A stretch of 64,000 nucleotides of DNA from Puniceicoccaceae bacterium (lineage in GTDB: Bacteria; Verrucomicrobiota; Verrucomicrobiia; Opitutales; JAFGAQ01). Below are positions 18,195 through 27,201 of the stretch, piece by piece. Location: the NCBI GenBank assembly GCA_040224245.1, contig JBEGIR010000063.1, positions 24,614-88,613 on the forward strand. The letters run 5' to 3'. A program made the translations under genes and the position numbers. Below the pieces are notes generated by a model. The model was given only the letters and a program-made list of their open reading frames with translations, searched no databases and had not been told where the DNA came from. Every line of letters begins with the position of its first letter. Within the stretch, counting starts at the first letter, position 1.

Positions 18195-18674
18195 TCAGGA
18201 ACGCTTTACGCTGATGCGTTGGATTTCCTGGTTTTCAACAGGACGATCCCCTCGGCCGGTTGGAGTGGTTTCGATCTTTTTCACCACGTCCATTCCAGAA
18301 ATGACCTCGCCAAAGATGGTATGGCGCATTTGCAGCCAAGGAGTCGGAGCACAGGTGATGAAGAATTGACTTCCGTTGGTGCAAGGTCCGGCATTGGCCA
18401 TGGCAAGCAACCCGGCACGGTCAAATTTGCAGTCAACCGTGCATTCGTCCTCGAAGGGTTTCCCCCAGATGGATTTGCCGCCCATACCAGTTCCATCGGG
18501 ATCTCCTCCCTGGATCATGAACTCCTGAATGACGCGGTGGAAGATCACACCATCATAGTAGCCCTTTTCAGCATGTGTGGTGAAATTTTCACAGGCCTTG
18601 GGGGCGACTTCAGGGAACAGGTTGATTTCAATGTCTCCCTGATTGGTGTGCAAAATGACGGATAATTGACTCAT
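18195..18674 (-). CDS. Cyclophilin-type peptidyl-prolyl cis-trans isomerase
   Basis: A 159-residue cytoplasmic cyclophilin (no signal peptide when started at MSQLSV). Active-site motifs are present: VIFHRVIQEFMIQGGDPDGTG, FEDE, LLAMANAGPCTNGSQFFIT, and the terminal HTIFGEVISGMDVV. It catalyses proline isomerisation during protein folding. A longer frame upstream adds 17 non-conserved residues. Its terminator lies at 18082-18108. It is divergent from tRNA-Ala. Confidence 0.92.
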   Translation of the reverse strand: MSQLSVILHTNQGDIEINLFPEVAPKACENFTTHAEKGYYDGVIFHRVIQEFMIQGGDPDGTGMGGKSIWGKPFEDECTVDCKFDRAGLLAMANAGPCTNGSQFFITCAPTPWLQMRHTIFGEVISGMDVVKKIETTPTGRGDRPVENQEIQRISVKRS

Positions 18675-18852
18675 GGGCTTTACTTCAACAATCCATATCG
18701 GGATTGCAACCTTTGAGCATTGCAAAGCGACTGAAAGCTCAAAATTTCAGCCTGTGGATTTTCATAAAAACATCATTTACAAGGATTCAAAACTTTCCTA
18801 GCGTTGAGGTTTCAGCATGCTATGCGTGCATTGCAAATGCTGAGAGCATTGG

Positions 18853-18928
<76 letters not shown>

Positions 18929-18930
18929 TC

Positions 18931-19203
18931 CTTCGCTCCTGCTGGAGCTTCGGATGGTGTACCCTCGATTCTGTTGAGCTTCCAAATTCGTGGATGAGAA
19001 TGAGATGCGAAGGATGGTGGAGCCGCTCGAAGCCCGAAGGGCGAAGTGGGGCGTTTGGAAGTCGGATTTACGCGTATGGCTTCGCTCCTGTCGGAGCTTC
19101 GGATGGTGTACCCTCGATTCTGTTGAGCTTCCAACTTCGTGGATGAGAATAACACGCGAAGGATGGTGGAGCCGCTCGAAGGGCGAAGTGGGGCGTTTGG
19201 AAG
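18931..19203. repeat. Tandem repeat (two units) downstream of tRNA-Ala with inverted copies of the tRNA 3' end
   Basis: Two direct copies, 18931-19061 (131 bases) and 19080-19203 (124 bases), are about 93% alike with one 7-base deletion; the period is 149. Each begins with a small hairpin GCTCC/GGAGC whose four-base loop differs (TGCT, TGTC) while the stem is kept. Each contains GCGAAGGATGGTGGAGC (19007-19023, 19156-19172), the exact reverse complement of 18920-18936, which spans the tRNA 3' end and its flank. In the first unit CACCATCC (18924-18931, including the tRNA CCA) also pairs with GGATGGTG (18952-18959). The frames over it look like antisense-tRNA artefacts. Confidence 0.85.
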
Positions 19204-19206
19204 CGT

Positions 19207-21375
19207 TCAGGCTCTGGGCAGCCGGATTGTGAAGGTGGTGCCCACTCCACATTGACTCTCGCAGGAAATCGTGCCCTGCATGGCGTCGACCAGTGCCTTG
19301 ACGATTGAGAGGCCGATGCCAATGGAGGATTCTCCTGCTGTGGGCTGCGTGGAAATTTTTGCGTGTGGTTCAAAGATTCGCTGCACTTCCTGGTCACTGA
19401 TTCCGGGACCCTGGTCTGTGACTTTGACCTCAAGATAATCGGATTGATCCTCAAGCTTCAGCAGAATTTCCCTGCCAGCTTCGCTGTATTTGATGCTGTT
19501 GCTGATGAGGTTGTTCAACACCTGAATGAAGGTCTCCCGATTTCCTATTGCGAGTGCACTGTCCGCTTCGGTGCAGTTTTGCAGATGCAGCTTTTGCTGT
19601 TTCAGCCGGGAGGGCGTGAGATTTTCCCGCAATGCATCACCGCAGGCATCAACGAGGTCGAACGGGGCTATCGAAAGTTGAAGATTCCCAGATTGAATAC
19701 GCTCGGAGTTCAGTAGGTTGTTGAGGATTTCCATGGCGCGATTGCAGCTGGCTTCGATCATGTCCACCATTTCCATGGTGCCCTCTGACTGACGGATTTC
19801 GTCACGCTCGCGCAGCAAGCTGGAGGTGCTGAGCACTCCATGCATGGGGTTGCGCAGGTCATGAGATACGATAGCAATCAGTTGATCTTTTTGGCGATGC
19901 AGTTTTTGCAGGTCGTCGTGGTTACGCTTCAGTTCATCGTTGAGTGAATGCAGTAACCGATTTGAGCGGGCCTGGGTTTGATAGCGCAGGATAAGCAGAA
20001 TGAAGAGAAAAAGTCCGACCAAAATGGTCACAATCAGGTAATAGCGAAGCGTTCGTTCCTGATCCAATTGCGTCTCACTCATGGCACGCTGGAGTTCCTT
20101 GTGTTGGAGTTCCAGGGATTGCCGTTCCTGTTCGGACTCAAGATGCTGGATGCGCAACTGCTGTTGTTCTGCATCAAACGAAGCTCTCAGCTCCTGCAGG
20201 CGTTCCTGGTTGGATTGACTGACCATCTGCTCGCGTGCGGCACTATGCTGCATCGCGTAGTCGTAGGCTTGTTCGAAGCGCCCTGCTTTTGCAAAATGAT
20301 CGGCAATATAACCGAGCACCTCGATTTCCTGCAAATGCAAGCCGTTGGAACGAAACTGCTCCAACGCCTGGTCAAAATATGAAAAAGCCTTGTCGAAGTC
20401 ACCACTCCCTGCATGGGCTTTGCCGAGATTGGCCAGTGCGACTCCAATGGCTGAGGGATCCTGGATCTCCGTGGCGATTTGCATTCCAATTCTTGCGTTT
20501 GCAAGTGCCTCCTCCCACTCCTCAAGTCGAATGTTCAAATCACAGAGATTGAGATATACCCCGACTAAGAGGGAATCCATCCCTGCGTTCGACCCCGTTT
20601 GCAGTGCTGCAAGATACATGGCACGCTCGCGCTCCACATCACCCTGAATGCCATAGATGGATGCGAGATTGATGCCGATGACCATGCGCATCTGGGCATC
20701 ATCGGAGTCCTTGATTTGCTCATAGCAGGATTCGAGATAAGCGAGCGCATCGTCAAAGCGGCCAATCTGCAGGTAGATGTTCCCCAGATTGGCCTGCAAT
20801 TTCACCAAGGAAGTAGTATCACCGAGCTGAGTGAGCAAATCGATGGCTGCTGTGTAGTGATTGATCGCTGTTTCCAGGTTGCCCTGAATGAAACCAACGT
20901 TGCCGAGCAAATTGTGAGCGGAGGCCATTTGGCGGACATCATCGATGCGTTTGGCGATGTTCAGGCCTGATTGGGCAGCAGAGGCGGCATCCTGATGATT
21001 TCCCAAGCGAAATTGAATCAAGCCCTTGAGAACCAATGCCTTGCATTTTTGGATATCGGTAAGGTCATGGGCCAGGCACTTTTCGGTCAGCTCCAGTGCT
21101 TGTTTAAAATCCCCTGCAAACAGAAGGGCTTTCCCGGCAGCGAGTAAGGTATGAATTTCCGCCTCAGTGGAAGGGTATTGCCAGTTCTCTGCAAGAAATG
21201 GGTCGAGAATCGCAAGGGCCTCGGATGGATTTTTATCTGCAAGCTGTTCGGCGTGATCCAGTACCTCCAAGTCCTGAGCGGCGGCCAGGGCAGCGCAAAG
21301 GGTCAACAGTAGACTGAAAGCGTTCCTGATGGAACAAATGGGTCGGGTAAATGCCATCCGGGAGATCTGATGCAT
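19207..21375 (-). CDS. TPR-containing sensor histidine kinase
   Basis: A 722-residue sensor. A signal peptide (ALAAAQ end) is followed by about ten tetratricopeptide repeats in the periplasm, a coiled coil rich in Q/E/L, one transmembrane helix (about 445-463) and a cytoplasmic kinase. The H-box VSHDLRNPMHG lies near residue 504, the N-box QVLNNLISNSIKY near 621, then DQGPGIS and GIGLSIVKAL. No response regulator is adjacent, so the partner is unknown. The TPR sensor fused to a kinase suggests detection of a protein or peptide partner. Its 3' end abuts the tRNA-linked repeat. Confidence 0.9.
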   Translation of the reverse strand: MHQISRMAFTRPICSIRNAFSLLLTLCAALAAAQDLEVLDHAEQLADKNPSEALAILDPFLAENWQYPSTEAEIHTLLAAGKALLFAGDFKQALELTEKCLAHDLTDIQKCKALVLKGLIQFRLGNHQDAASAAQSGLNIAKRIDDVRQMASAHNLLGNVGFIQGNLETAINHYTAAIDLLTQLGDTTSLVKLQANLGNIYLQIGRFDDALAYLESCYEQIKDSDDAQMRMVIGINLASIYGIQGDVERERAMYLAALQTGSNAGMDSLLVGVYLNLCDLNIRLEEWEEALANARIGMQIATEIQDPSAIGVALANLGKAHAGSGDFDKAFSYFDQALEQFRSNGLHLQEIEVLGYIADHFAKAGRFEQAYDYAMQHSAAREQMVSQSNQERLQELRASFDAEQQQLRIQHLESEQERQSLELQHKELQRAMSETQLDQERTLRYYLIVTILVGLFLFILLILRYQTQARSNRLLHSLNDELKRNHDDLQKLHRQKDQLIAIVSHDLRNPMHGVLSTSSLLRERDEIRQSEGTMEMVDMIEASCNRAMEILNNLLNSERIQSGNLQLSIAPFDLVDACGDALRENLTPSRLKQQKLHLQNCTEADSALAIGNRETFIQVLNNLISNSIKYSEAGREILLKLEDQSDYLEVKVTDQGPGISDQEVQRIFEPHAKISTQPTAGESSIGIGLSIVKALVDAMQGTISCESQCGVGTTFTIRLPRA

Positions 21376-21548
21376 TCCGAAAAGAAGTACACGATCATGG
21401 TCATTGCAACCTAGATTTGTGGGCGAAAGCGGAATTCTTTTTCAATGAAAGTGGTGCATGTTGAGGTGAAAACAGAAAGCATTGCTTTTGGATTGGGTTC
21501 ACCCATACTCATGCGGGTATGAAGCAGCGAGATGAAGGAAGCGCGCGA

Positions 21549-22016
21549 ATGAGTGACGAAGTCTCGGAGAGTGAAGCCAGCCAGCTCATCGAATGTTTCA
21601 AACATGATGCTCCCGCCATTCTTGCATTGCTGGAGCGGCAACTGAGCGTATTGCATACGCGTGGCCAGTTGGTCATCGGTTTTGGGTCGATTGTCATCAC
21701 AACCACAGGTTTTTCGGGTCGAATGATAGCGGGAACTCATGCCACAGCACAAGTTTCCATCATTGTTGGACTCGTGCTTGTGCTTCTGTCTTGTATCTGG
21801 ACGTTTCTCAAAGTGATGCGTGTCGAATGGGTCGTGAGTACCAGCCTTCAGTCGGATCTCTATCAAACGGTTCAGACGATTCTTCACTACCGCGATTCAA
21901 AAACCCGTGCTTACCGGATCGGGGGATACGGTGTTTTTGTTGGATTTGCGATCTACGTGGTGGCGATTGCAATCATGTTGCTAAACCCAGAACCCCTGAC
22001 TGTCCCAGTGCGATAG
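21549..22016 (+). CDS. Small membrane protein, two transmembrane helices, unknown function
   Basis: A 155-residue protein of unrecognised family. An acidic cytoplasmic N-terminus (SDEVSESEASQLIECF) leads to a helix, then a first hydrophobic segment (about 75-95, QVSIIVGLVLVLLSCIWTFL) and a second near the C-terminus (YGVFVGFAIYVVAIAIMLL). The start at 21549 has a good ribosome-binding site (AAGGA, about 8 bases upstream) and is preferred to an ATG ten codons earlier. It is divergent from the TPR kinase across about 170 bases. Confidence 0.65.
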   Translation: MSDEVSESEASQLIECFKHDAPAILALLERQLSVLHTRGQLVIGFGSIVITTTGFSGRMIAGTHATAQVSIIVGLVLVLLSCIWTFLKVMRVEWVVSTSLQSDLYQTVQTILHYRDSKTRAYRIGGYGVFVGFAIYVVAIAIMLLNPEPLTVPVR

Positions 22017-22100
22017 CAGGGTGGGATACAGTTGTTTGTGTGAGAGCGTAAAGTAGCATTACCCGACATCATGTCATGGGCGATGTCGCGACACTGTTGC

Positions 22101-22316
22101 TCAATCGTAGTGGTAGCATCGATTGTTGCGCTGACCGAAAATACGGGCGGGCAACAGCATCAGGCTCCGAAACAACTCGAATAAGCCTTCAAAGACAATA
22201 CCGACTACGCGAAACGGCAGGAGCATAAGCCAGATCAGGGGATAGAGCAGCAGTGCCAGTATTGCGACTGGCCACGCCAGCAAAAAGAGCAGGATCCAAA
22301 GCAGAAAATTGGTCAT
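22101..22316 (-). CDS. Small conserved-looking membrane protein (71 aa)
   Basis: A 71-residue protein made almost entirely of two hydrophobic helices (about residues 4-24 and 25-45) separated by a WP and a YP, followed by a short amphipathic segment ending LLPARIFGQ and a polar tail. The pattern (LLWILLFLLAWPVAIL, then LLLYPLIWLMLLPFRV) resembles a small uncharacterised membrane family I have seen in other bacteria, but I cannot name it. No Shine-Dalgarno is visible. It stands alone. Confidence 0.55.
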   Translation of the reverse strand: MTNFLLWILLFLLAWPVAILALLLYPLIWLMLLPFRVVGIVFEGLFELFRSLMLLPARIFGQRNNRCYHYD

Positions 22317-22622
22317 GGTTGAGATGTTGATTGAAGTGTTGCGAAATGTGTTGCGCTTTTTATTGCAAGGAACATGCCAGAAAAATTACGGATCGGGAGA
22401 TTGTGTTGATTCCGGGCGAAAGCGGGATTTCTCCTGTTCGGATTATTAGGATTTCTGCGGTTTTGAAAGAAAATCGGGTCAAGGAATTTATGGGCAAATG
22501 CAGTTCCGATGCTGAAAGCGGGCCGAGGGGTTTGGTTATTTTGACGAAGATGCGGCGAAAAACACCAAGCCAGGTTGTTTTTATCGGTAGATGCCTCGCT
22601 GAGAATGCTTGTTGCCCGCAGA
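22317..22622. other. Intergenic region, no gene recognised
   Basis: About 306 bases between two leftward genes. It should contain the promoter of the small membrane gene and possibly the terminator of the RsmB-like gene, but no clear hairpin with a U-tract was found. A rightward frame (22331-22657) is rich in Cys and Lys, lacks a ribosome-binding site and overlaps the end of the RsmB-like gene, so it was not called. Confidence 0.45.
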
Positions 22623-23834
22623 TCAATGTTGTGAAGCCCGCTGCAAACGTGCCATGAAAAAACCCTGTCCACCCTGCGAATCGGGCAGCAGTGTTTGAGC
22701 TTGCTGCAGGTGGAAGTCTGGGAATGAGTTAAGGAAACTCGAAATTTGTTCGGTATTTTCCTCGTTGAGCAAGCTGCAGGTTGCATAGACCAGCGTTCCG
22801 CCGGGTTTCACGACCCAGGCGTGTCGGCGCAGCAGTTCGGCTTGTTCGTTTTGCAACTGATCGAGACGCTGTTGGGTAAGCGTGAATTTGATTTCGGGAT
22901 GTCGACCGAGCGTTCCGGTGCCACTACAAGGTGCATCGATCAACACCAGATCAAACGAATCCCGCAAACGTTTCAGAGTTTTGGTCGACGTCTTCAGGCG
23001 GCTTTGCAGGCAGTGTACGCCAGCTCTTCGGGCACGCTCCTGCAGACGCTCAAGTTTCTGAGCAACAATATCCATCGCAATGATCTGTCCCCGATTTTGC
23101 ATGAGTGCGGCGAGGTGCAGGCTTTTCCCCCCGGCACCTGCGCACCCGTCGAGCACGCGTTGACCCGGTTTCACCTGACAAAACGGGGCGACTTGTTGGG
23201 AGTGTTGATCCTGAATTTCGAACCACCCATTGCGAAACGCTTCGGTGTGATGGAGGTGAGTTTCACCCCTCATGCTGAGGGTTTCGGGACCCAGTTTTTG
23301 AACTGAGAATCCATTTGATTGCAGCGATTGCATCACGGCAGTTGGGGTGCTTTTGAGCGTATTGACGCGCAGCGTCGGGGGTTGGTGCTGGTTGAGTGCA
23401 GCCAGAATGGTCTTGAGTTCGTTCCCATGGGATGCCTGAAGGCGATCCCACAGAAAGGGTGAAAGGCTGTAAAAACGGGGAGGGTCGAGTTGTGCCTGGG
23501 CGAGGCGTTGTGTCCATCTGACGGGCCAGGATGCGGGGTCTTTGAGACAGGCATCGAGATCGGGCTTGAAGTCTGTAGTCACCTTTAGCAGGACATCGGC
23601 CAGGCTGGCATCCAGAGCAGGTTTTTGTTCTGCCAGAAAACACAGCAAATACCAATGCCGGAGCAGTGCTTTGGCGATAGGGAAGGTGGCAAGGATACGT
23701 GATCGGTGCTCCGGTGGTGCCTCAGCCATGAGCAGGGTGTGTGCGCCTTCAACGGTGGCAGATTGTGTAAAAACGGCGTGCAGCAGGGCTTGCAGCGAAG
23801 AAAGGTCATAGGAATCTGGGTCGATCGGGTGCAC
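22623..23834 (-). CDS. RsmB/NOP2-family rRNA (cytosine-C5)-methyltransferase
   Basis: A 403-residue protein with an N-terminal NusB-like helical part (to about 150) and a C-terminal SAM-dependent methyltransferase. Visible motifs are VLDGCAGAGGKSLHLA (SAM loop), DLVLIDAPCSGTGTLGRHPE (motif IV with the catalytic cysteine of the PC pair) and LVYATCSLLNEENT (the second, nucleophilic cysteine). These mark an RNA m5C methyltransferase; the length and N-terminus suit RsmB, but the exact target base is not proven. The start is a GTG at 23834. Confidence 0.85.
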   Translation of the reverse strand: MHPIDPDSYDLSSLQALLHAVFTQSATVEGAHTLLMAEAPPEHRSRILATFPIAKALLRHWYLLCFLAEQKPALDASLADVLLKVTTDFKPDLDACLKDPASWPVRWTQRLAQAQLDPPRFYSLSPFLWDRLQASHGNELKTILAALNQHQPPTLRVNTLKSTPTAVMQSLQSNGFSVQKLGPETLSMRGETHLHHTEAFRNGWFEIQDQHSQQVAPFCQVKPGQRVLDGCAGAGGKSLHLAALMQNRGQIIAMDIVAQKLERLQERARRAGVHCLQSRLKTSTKTLKRLRDSFDLVLIDAPCSGTGTLGRHPEIKFTLTQQRLDQLQNEQAELLRRHAWVVKPGGTLVYATCSLLNEENTEQISSFLNSFPDFHLQQAQTLLPDSQGGQGFFMARLQRASQH

Positions 23835-24095
23835 GCCTGAAATTTGTAACTCCGCATTCGCTGAGGCAACTCTGCATTCAGAAATACCCTCGATTCTGAA
23901 CAGAACTCCGCATGCGCGGTTGTGCAGAAGGGACGCTTAGGACAGTTCGGATTGATCGCGATGCTGCCGGACGTTGCATGCATCGATTCCCATTGATATG
24001 CGGTTGCACTGTGCCCGGATTTGGGTGATGAATGCAGCATGTTGAGTGGTCAGGGATTGGGGAAAAAGGGGTTGAGCCATGTGCAGGAGAAATTC

Positions 24096-25628
24096 ATGGA
24101 AGTTCCCGAAGACTGGGAAGCGTTGACGCCAATGCAGCGACTCGATCTGCTGGAGCGGGTTCGCAGTGCGTTTGACAGGCTTTCGAATCGGGAGATCTGG
24201 TTGCAGGCACTTGAGCAGCGTGTTCTTGCTTCGATGCACGCTCTACCGATTGCGGAGGCAAAACTTGTTTTCCGAGTGCTGGAGCACCTGGAGTCGGTCC
24301 GCCCGGAACTCGAATCAAGGCTGATACTGCAATTGCATGCCCCATTGGCATTGCTGGGACAGAAACTGGGAGTCCTGGGAGCTTGCGGCGGTGATCGATC
24401 CCTGAAGGCGCTGGAGGAACTGCGCAGCTCGGAGCTCTGGACGGAATGCTCATCGTTTGTACAAAAACAATGGCATAAGGCCATGGGGCGATTGCGCCGA
24501 CGCCTCGCTTCTCCATCGGTCCTGGAGTTGGACAAATTGCCCTGGAATCGGAAAGTGCGCTGGGTGTTGCAATGCATTCCCGGCATGGAAGCGATGTTGG
24601 CCGACGAGATTGCTGAAAAACTGCCCTCAGAACTCATCGTGCAGCCATGGGAAACGATGAGCGGTGAGGTGTGGGTTCAGCCAGTTCGGCATGCCTTCAC
24701 ACTGCATTCGCTGTTGCAGTTGCGACTGTTTTCCGAAGCCCGCATGGTGCTCGTTCCACTGCTTGTCGGATTGCCGAAAGCGATGGAACCCATGCTAGAG
24801 GAAGTGGCGCAAGCATTGTCGGACAGTGCTCTTGCCAGTATCCCTGCAGCCTGCACCCAAGGACCGATACGGTTTGCGGTGCGAACTTCGGGCAAACAGC
24901 GTCCATCGGGGGCACAGCTGGCGAAGGCAGCGCGGAAGCTGGAGAAGTGCTTGAATGATTCGTCACTTGGGGAGAGGCAATGGATCAACGATCCTCGGGA
25001 TGAGAATTGGGTGTTTCAACTGCATTGGACGGCAGCCGATCAATTGCTTCTGGGCTTGCAGATATCGGCAAAAGACTGGGACCTGCGGTTTGCCTATCGC
25101 ATCGCGGACCTGCCGGCGGCTTCGCATCCGGTCGTTGCGGCACTCCTTGCGCGTGAAGCGTTGCCATTACTGTCGCAACGAGCTGAAGTGCTCGACCCAT
25201 TTTGCGGATCTGCACTTGAACTCATCGAGTTGGGCCGTGCGCGTCCGGATCTTCGGCTCCGGGCGGGAGATGTGAGTGCGGATGCCCTGCGCATCGCGGC
25301 AATGCTTGCGGAGCGTGCACAGGTCACCCTTGAATCCATGGAGTGCAAGGATGTGCTGCAGTGGTCCCGTCAACAGGATCTGGATGCGGTTGTTACGAAT
25401 CCTCCATTTGGGCGACGCGCAAAAAGTGCAGATATTGTTGAGTTATTGCAGTTATTTCTCAAAGCGATTCCGGGTTGGCTGAAACCTGGGGGAGTGCTGG
25501 TTTGGATTTCACCTCAGCCACGCCGAACAGCGGCAACATTGACGGAAGTCGGCATGCATCTCCTGATGCGACAAGCCATGGACCTGGGTGGTATTCGGGT
25601 CGAATTGCAGGTGGCGCAGAAGCGATAA
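24096..25628 (+). CDS. THUMP-type class I SAM-dependent RNA methyltransferase
   Basis: About 510 residues. A helical N-terminal third is followed by a region resembling a THUMP RNA-binding domain (from the segment beginning VRWVLQCIPGMEAMLADEI), then the methyltransferase. In that last part the family pair YRIADLPAASHPVVAALLA and VLDPFCGSALELIELG precedes the catalytic NPPFGRR, as in RlmL/Trm14-like enzymes that make N2-methylguanine in rRNA or tRNA. The ATG at 24096 follows AGGAG at good spacing; ATG 24039 and TTG 24021 are alternatives. The exact target is unknown. Confidence 0.78.
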   Translation: MEVPEDWEALTPMQRLDLLERVRSAFDRLSNREIWLQALEQRVLASMHALPIAEAKLVFRVLEHLESVRPELESRLILQLHAPLALLGQKLGVLGACGGDRSLKALEELRSSELWTECSSFVQKQWHKAMGRLRRRLASPSVLELDKLPWNRKVRWVLQCIPGMEAMLADEIAEKLPSELIVQPWETMSGEVWVQPVRHAFTLHSLLQLRLFSEARMVLVPLLVGLPKAMEPMLEEVAQALSDSALASIPAACTQGPIRFAVRTSGKQRPSGAQLAKAARKLEKCLNDSSLGERQWINDPRDENWVFQLHWTAADQLLLGLQISAKDWDLRFAYRIADLPAASHPVVAALLAREALPLLSQRAEVLDPFCGSALELIELGRARPDLRLRAGDVSADALRIAAMLAERAQVTLESMECKDVLQWSRQQDLDAVVTNPPFGRRAKSADIVELLQLFLKAIPGWLKPGGVLVWISPQPRRTAATLTEVGMHLLMRQAMDLGGIRVELQVAQKR

Positions 25629-25763
25629 TCGTGAACTCAATGTTCGTGGATGAGCACTTGTGCCCAATGCAAGGCGGGTGGGAAAGGAGAGGGAAAGGTT
25701 CCTGTCAATAGGGGTGACCCAAGATTGAATTGCAACGCTAAGGAACATGGACAGAATGCGGGT

Positions 25764-27095
25764 ATGGCCATCTTGAAAGGGTATCCCCGCATCTGCCAGC
25801 TGTTCTTGTGTTGTGTCTTTGTGAGTGCTGGAGCATTCGCGCAGGACTTGAATGAGCAGGATCGGCAGCGCATCCAAGAACTGACGTGGCAGGATCATCA
25901 AGCCATGCTGCGCATGCTCGGAATCGAGTCATTGCGACCGGGTCCATCGGGAGATCCCGATGCCCCGAATGCGGCAAATCAAAATGAACGCATGGCAGGG
26001 CCGTTTTCGGAGCTGCCGGACCCCCTTCGCTTTGACGATGGGCAGGTGGTGGATTCGCCTGCTGCATGGCGAGCAAGACGTGCTGAAATTGCTGAACATT
26101 TCGACCGTGAAGTCTATGGCAGAGTACCGGATGAAATTCCGGCGGTGACTTGGAAACTTGTGGGTACGGAGGACCGGACTCATGGGTCGGTGGCTGCCAC
26201 CCAATTTCAATACACTGGTCAGATAGCATCTCCATCGGCTTCGGTGCCGGTGGATGCTGTGCTGGATCTGACATTGACCTTGCCAGTTGGCGAGAGTGAA
26301 CAAGTTCCGGTGATACTCGCCTTCACATGGAGTGAGGCAATTCGGCAACGGTTCCCTGAACCCGAACCGGGATGGAAAGAGCAGGTTTTGGCCATGGGGT
26401 GGGGATGTGCGGAACTGATGCCGACAGAGCTTCAGGCTGATCATGGCGCAGGGTTGCAAGAGGGCGTCATTGGATTGCTCAACCAGGGAGAACGGCGGGA
26501 TGCCGACGACTGGGGAGCACTCAGGGCATGGGCTTGGGGAGCCAGTCGGGTGCTGGATCTGATGGAAACCCTGCCTGCAATTGATGCGAAGCGGGTGGGA
26601 ATTGAAGGACTTTCGCGATACGGAAAAGCGGCACTGGTGACGATGGCCTATGATGAACGCTTTGCAATTGCGTTGGTAGGATCGTCGGGCGCAGGAGGCG
26701 CCAAAATCCTGCGGCGTATTTTTGGGGAGCAAGTGGAGAACCTGGCATCAAGTTATGCGTATCACTGGTTTGCCCCGAATTTCATTCGGTACGCGGGACC
26801 CCTCTCTGTGGATGACCTTCCGGTCGATGCTCATCAGCTGATCGCGATGTGTGCGCCGCGCCCGGTTTTCATCAGCGTGGGTTCCCCTGACGTGGAGGGA
26901 CAGTGGATTGACGCGCGCGGCATGTTTCTGGCTGCGGTGGAAGCGAGTCCGGTCTATGAATTCCTGGGTGCCCGAGGCTTGGAGACCGATGAGTTTCCCC
27001 TTCTGGGAACGGGCCTGCTCGACGGGGAATTGGCCTTCCGACAGCATGAAGGAGGACACACCGTTTACCCCAACTGGCCCTACTTTCTGGACTAG
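25764..27095 (+). CDS. CE15-type glucuronoyl esterase-like secreted hydrolase
   Basis: A 443-residue secreted alpha/beta hydrolase. A signal peptide (CQLFLCCVFVSAGAFAQ) precedes the domain. Family features of CE15 are visible: DPLRFDDGQ, HFDREVYGRVP, the nucleophile elbow GLSRYGKAAL (serine near 282; CE15 usually GCSRxGK) and the catalytic histidine in HEGGHTVYPNW (near 430). CE15 enzymes cleave esters between glucuronic acid on xylan and lignin alcohols. The start at 25764 is chosen because it gives a normal signal peptide; the frame is open further upstream. An aldo/keto reductase follows after 106 bases. Confidence 0.82.
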   Translation: MAILKGYPRICQLFLCCVFVSAGAFAQDLNEQDRQRIQELTWQDHQAMLRMLGIESLRPGPSGDPDAPNAANQNERMAGPFSELPDPLRFDDGQVVDSPAAWRARRAEIAEHFDREVYGRVPDEIPAVTWKLVGTEDRTHGSVAATQFQYTGQIASPSASVPVDAVLDLTLTLPVGESEQVPVILAFTWSEAIRQRFPEPEPGWKEQVLAMGWGCAELMPTELQADHGAGLQEGVIGLLNQGERRDADDWGALRAWAWGASRVLDLMETLPAIDAKRVGIEGLSRYGKAALVTMAYDERFAIALVGSSGAGGAKILRRIFGEQVENLASSYAYHWFAPNFIRYAGPLSVDDLPVDAHQLIAMCAPRPVFISVGSPDVEGQWIDARGMFLAAVEASPVYEFLGARGLETDEFPLLGTGLLDGELAFRQHEGGHTVYPNWPYFLD

Positions 27096-27201
27096 GCGAA
27101 GCGGTATTTTGAATCAGAAGCTTCTAATTGACCCACTGGAACCTGTTCTTTAGGGTGCATATTCCCTCGGAGTAATTTCAAGGCACAGCTTATTTTCCGT
27201 C

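Noticed and set aside
18931..19203. CRISPR array
   Set aside because: There are only two copies of about 130 bases, no unique spacers and no cas genes. The structure is tied to the tRNA.
22331..22657. Cys-rich rightward gene
   Set aside because: No ribosome-binding site or recognisable domain, and it overlaps the end of the RsmB-like gene.
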